Of a stretch of DNA of 8,538 nucleotides, positions 7,830 through 8,538 are shown one piece after another. Below the pieces are notes generated by a model. That model saw only the letters and a list, made by a program, of their open reading frames with translations. It was not told the DNA's origin and did not search any database. The stretch is from Pseudomonadota bacterium (GTDB taxonomy: Bacteria; Pseudomonadota; Gammaproteobacteria; UBA5335). Both the position numbers and the translations under genes were made by a program. The DNA lies in contig PKCW01000302.1 of assembly GCA_002862965.1 (NCBI GenBank), positions 1 through 8,538 of the forward strand, read 5' to 3'. Position 1 is the stretch's first letter. The number at the start of each line of letters is the position of its first letter.

Positions 7830-7886
7830 CGGCAACGGCAGGGAGGCGACGCCCGGAAGGAAGCAGCGCGCAGGGCCATCCGATTC
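7826..7886 (+). ncRNA. SRP-RNA-like hairpin in the yggX leader (tentative)
   Basis: Positions 7853-7867 read CCGGAAGGAAGCAGC, which is the conserved GGAA-tetraloop tip and 3' internal-loop strand of bacterial SRP (4.5S) RNA as I remember it. The tip is centred between GAATCGG (7826-7832) and its perfect complement CCGATTC (7880-7886), with 22 and 21 bases between arm and loop, and GGC/GCC (7837-7839, 7875-7877) could pair inside. Against a true SRP RNA: the 5' loop strand is GACG, not the near-invariant CAGG; the middle of the stem pairs poorly; and the outer arm overlaps the candidate -10 box. It may be a diverged SRP RNA, a leader structure controlling yggX, or coincidence. Confidence 0.3.
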
Positions 7887-7913
7887 ACGAACGCGGCAGC
7901 GGGAGCATACGGT

Positions 7914-8192
7914 ATGACACGCACGGTTCATTGCGTCCGACTCGGGCAGGATGCCGAAGGGCTGGATTTCGCCCCTTACCCGGGCGATTTGGGCAAGCGC
8001 ATCTTCGAATCGGTTTCCAAGCAGGCCTGGCAGGATTGGTTGCGCCACCAGACCATGCTGATCAACGAATACCGGTTGACCCCGATCGACCCCAAGGCGC
8101 GCAAGTTCCTCGAGCAGGAAATGGAGAAGTTCTTCTTCGGCGGCCAGAGCGCGGCGCCGCCCGATTATGTGCCGCCGGCCCGGGCCGGTTGA
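7914..8192 (+). CDS. yggX: YggX, probable Fe(II)-trafficking / oxidative-stress protein
   Basis: A 92-residue cytoplasmic protein. YggX is implicated in handling labile iron and protecting Fe-S clusters from oxidative damage, and in enteric bacteria its gene follows mutY. Seen: [11 protein letters not shown] with the conserved Cys7, then [39 protein letters not shown], and [16 protein letters not shown]. These are the family's signature segments in the usual order and at the usual length (E. coli: 91 residues). The ATG at 7914 has GGGAG 8 bases upstream. The C-terminal tail is Pro/Ala-rich. Its DNA ends in a 14-base palindrome (8175-8188, centred on CCCGGG) that is not followed by a T-run. 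Here the gene is separated from mutY by the ABC exporter pair and appears to have its own promoter. Confidence 0.95.
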   Translation: MTRTVHCVRLGQDAEGLDFAPYPGDLGKRIFESVSKQAWQDWLRHQTMLINEYRLTPIDPKARKFLEQEMEKFFFGGQSAAPPDYVPPARAG

Positions 8193-8205
8193 TTCTCGCG
8201 GCCGC

Positions 8206-8234
8206 TTGACGCGGCGGCACACGGCGGGTAAATT
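8206..8234 (+). promoter_or_regulatory. Sigma-70 promoter of tRNA-Phe
   Basis: TTGACG (8206-8211, 5 of 6 consensus bases) and TAAATT (8229-8234, 4 of 6) are separated by an ideal 17 bases. A GC-rich CGCGCC follows the -10 box; such a discriminator is typical of stable-RNA promoters under growth-rate and ppGpp control. The predicted start near 8241 would give a 5' leader of nearly 50 bases that RNase processing would remove from the tRNA. Confidence 0.75.
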
Positions 8235-8288
8235 CGCGCCTCTTCCGTGCATGGCGAGTGGCGCATCGTGCGACTTGTCCGCAACTCA

Positions 8289-8364
8289 GGCCAGGTAGCT
8301 CAGTCGGTAGAGCAGGGGACTGAAAATCCCCGTGTCGGCGGTTCGATTCCGTCCCTGGCCACCA
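8289..8364 (+). tRNA. tRNA-Phe (anticodon GAA)
   Basis: A complete 76-base tRNA folds by eye. The acceptor stem is GGCCAGG (8289-8295) with CCTGGCC (8354-8360), all seven pairs matching. The D stem is GCTC/GAGC (8298-8301, 8310-8313). The anticodon stem is GGGGA/TCCCC (8315-8319, 8327-8331) around loop CTGAAAA with anticodon GAA (8322-8324). The T stem GGCGG/CCGTC (8337-8341, 8349-8353, one G-U pair) encloses TTCGATT. The discriminator base is A, and the CCA end (8362-8364) is encoded. The anticodon reads phenylalanine codons UUU and UUC. Confidence 0.98.
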
Positions 8365-8538
8365 TCTTCCAACACTTCAGCTCGCGCTTTCAGGCTTGTT
8401 TTTCGAATCCGGCGTGACACGTCTCGTCTGTTTTTCTTGCCCGGTCGGAGCTCCATTCCCTGACCCTGATAAGCGCGGATGCTTCGCTGTCGGCTTGCCT
8501 CGTCTCCGTCTGCTGGCGGCCCCCTGACCTTCTTGAGC
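8365..8538. other. Non-coding tail after tRNA-Phe
   Basis: No convincing gene is visible in these 174 bases. Composition looks less GC-rich than the coding part of the window. A T5 run (8399-8403) and another at 8431-8435 follow the tRNA; only a weak 3-base-pair AGC/GCT hairpin (8380-8389) precedes the first, so it is at best a poor terminator. Short frames open to the right edge exist on both strands, but none has a ribosome binding site or recognisable protein sequence. Confidence 0.4.

Noticed and set aside
8175..8188. 14-base palindrome CCGGCCCGGGCCGG at the end of yggX
   Set aside because: A perfect palindrome, but it lies in coding sequence, is GC-only in a GC-rich genome and is not followed by T residues, so neither operator nor terminator is supported.
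8479..8538. Possible start of a new rightward gene (ATG at 8479 open to the edge)
   Set aside because: Only 20 codons, no ribosome binding site, and residues that suggest no known family.
8377..8538. Minus-strand frame open from the right edge, ending at TGA near 8377
   Set aside because: About 53 Arg/Lys/Ser-rich codons with low GC at third positions, unlike the other genes; it could be a gene tail, but nothing supports it.

Overview
This is a high-GC window with strong G/C preference at third codon positions. By gene content it is typical of a gammaproteobacterial core chromosome: a kinase-type homoserine kinase (ThrB), AsmA, MutY, a YadG/YadH-type ABC exporter, YggX and tRNA-Phe. Placing it among purple-sulfur or Ectothiorhodospira-like Gammaproteobacteria is only a guess from GC content and gene order. 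I see no transposase, integrase, CRISPR array, phage gene or defence cassette.

Layout. Positions 1-1043 hold a leftward pair: a dienelactone-hydrolase-family protein followed, with a 4-base overlap, by a cupin protein cut off by the left edge. A short divergent intergenic region (1044-1184) separates it from the rightward genes. These are thrB (1185-2135), then after a 114-base gap asmA (2250-4970), mutY (4967-6082), an ABC ATPase (6092-7018) and its ABC-2 permease (7015-7776). Next come a 137-base leader with its own promoter and yggX (7914-8192). A well-formed promoter then drives a complete tRNA-Phe(GAA) gene (8289-8364). The last 174 bases are non-coding as far as I can tell and look less GC-rich.

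How the genes fit together. asmA to the permease looks like one tightly packed transcription unit: asmA/mutY and ATPase/permease overlap by 4 bases, and the ATPase ribosome binding site starts on the mutY stop codon. MutY (adenine glycosylase with a 4Fe-4S cluster) and YggX (iron trafficking and Fe-S protection) are directly adjacent in E. coli. Here the exporter pair sits between them, and yggX has apparently gained a separate promoter.

The most unusual element is the yggX leader. It contains a 15-base match to the conserved tip of bacterial SRP (4.5S) RNA, flanked by a perfect 7-base inverted repeat, but it lacks the usual partner strand of the SRP internal loop. Everything else is ordinary housekeeping sequence; I did not find a convincing new multi-gene system.
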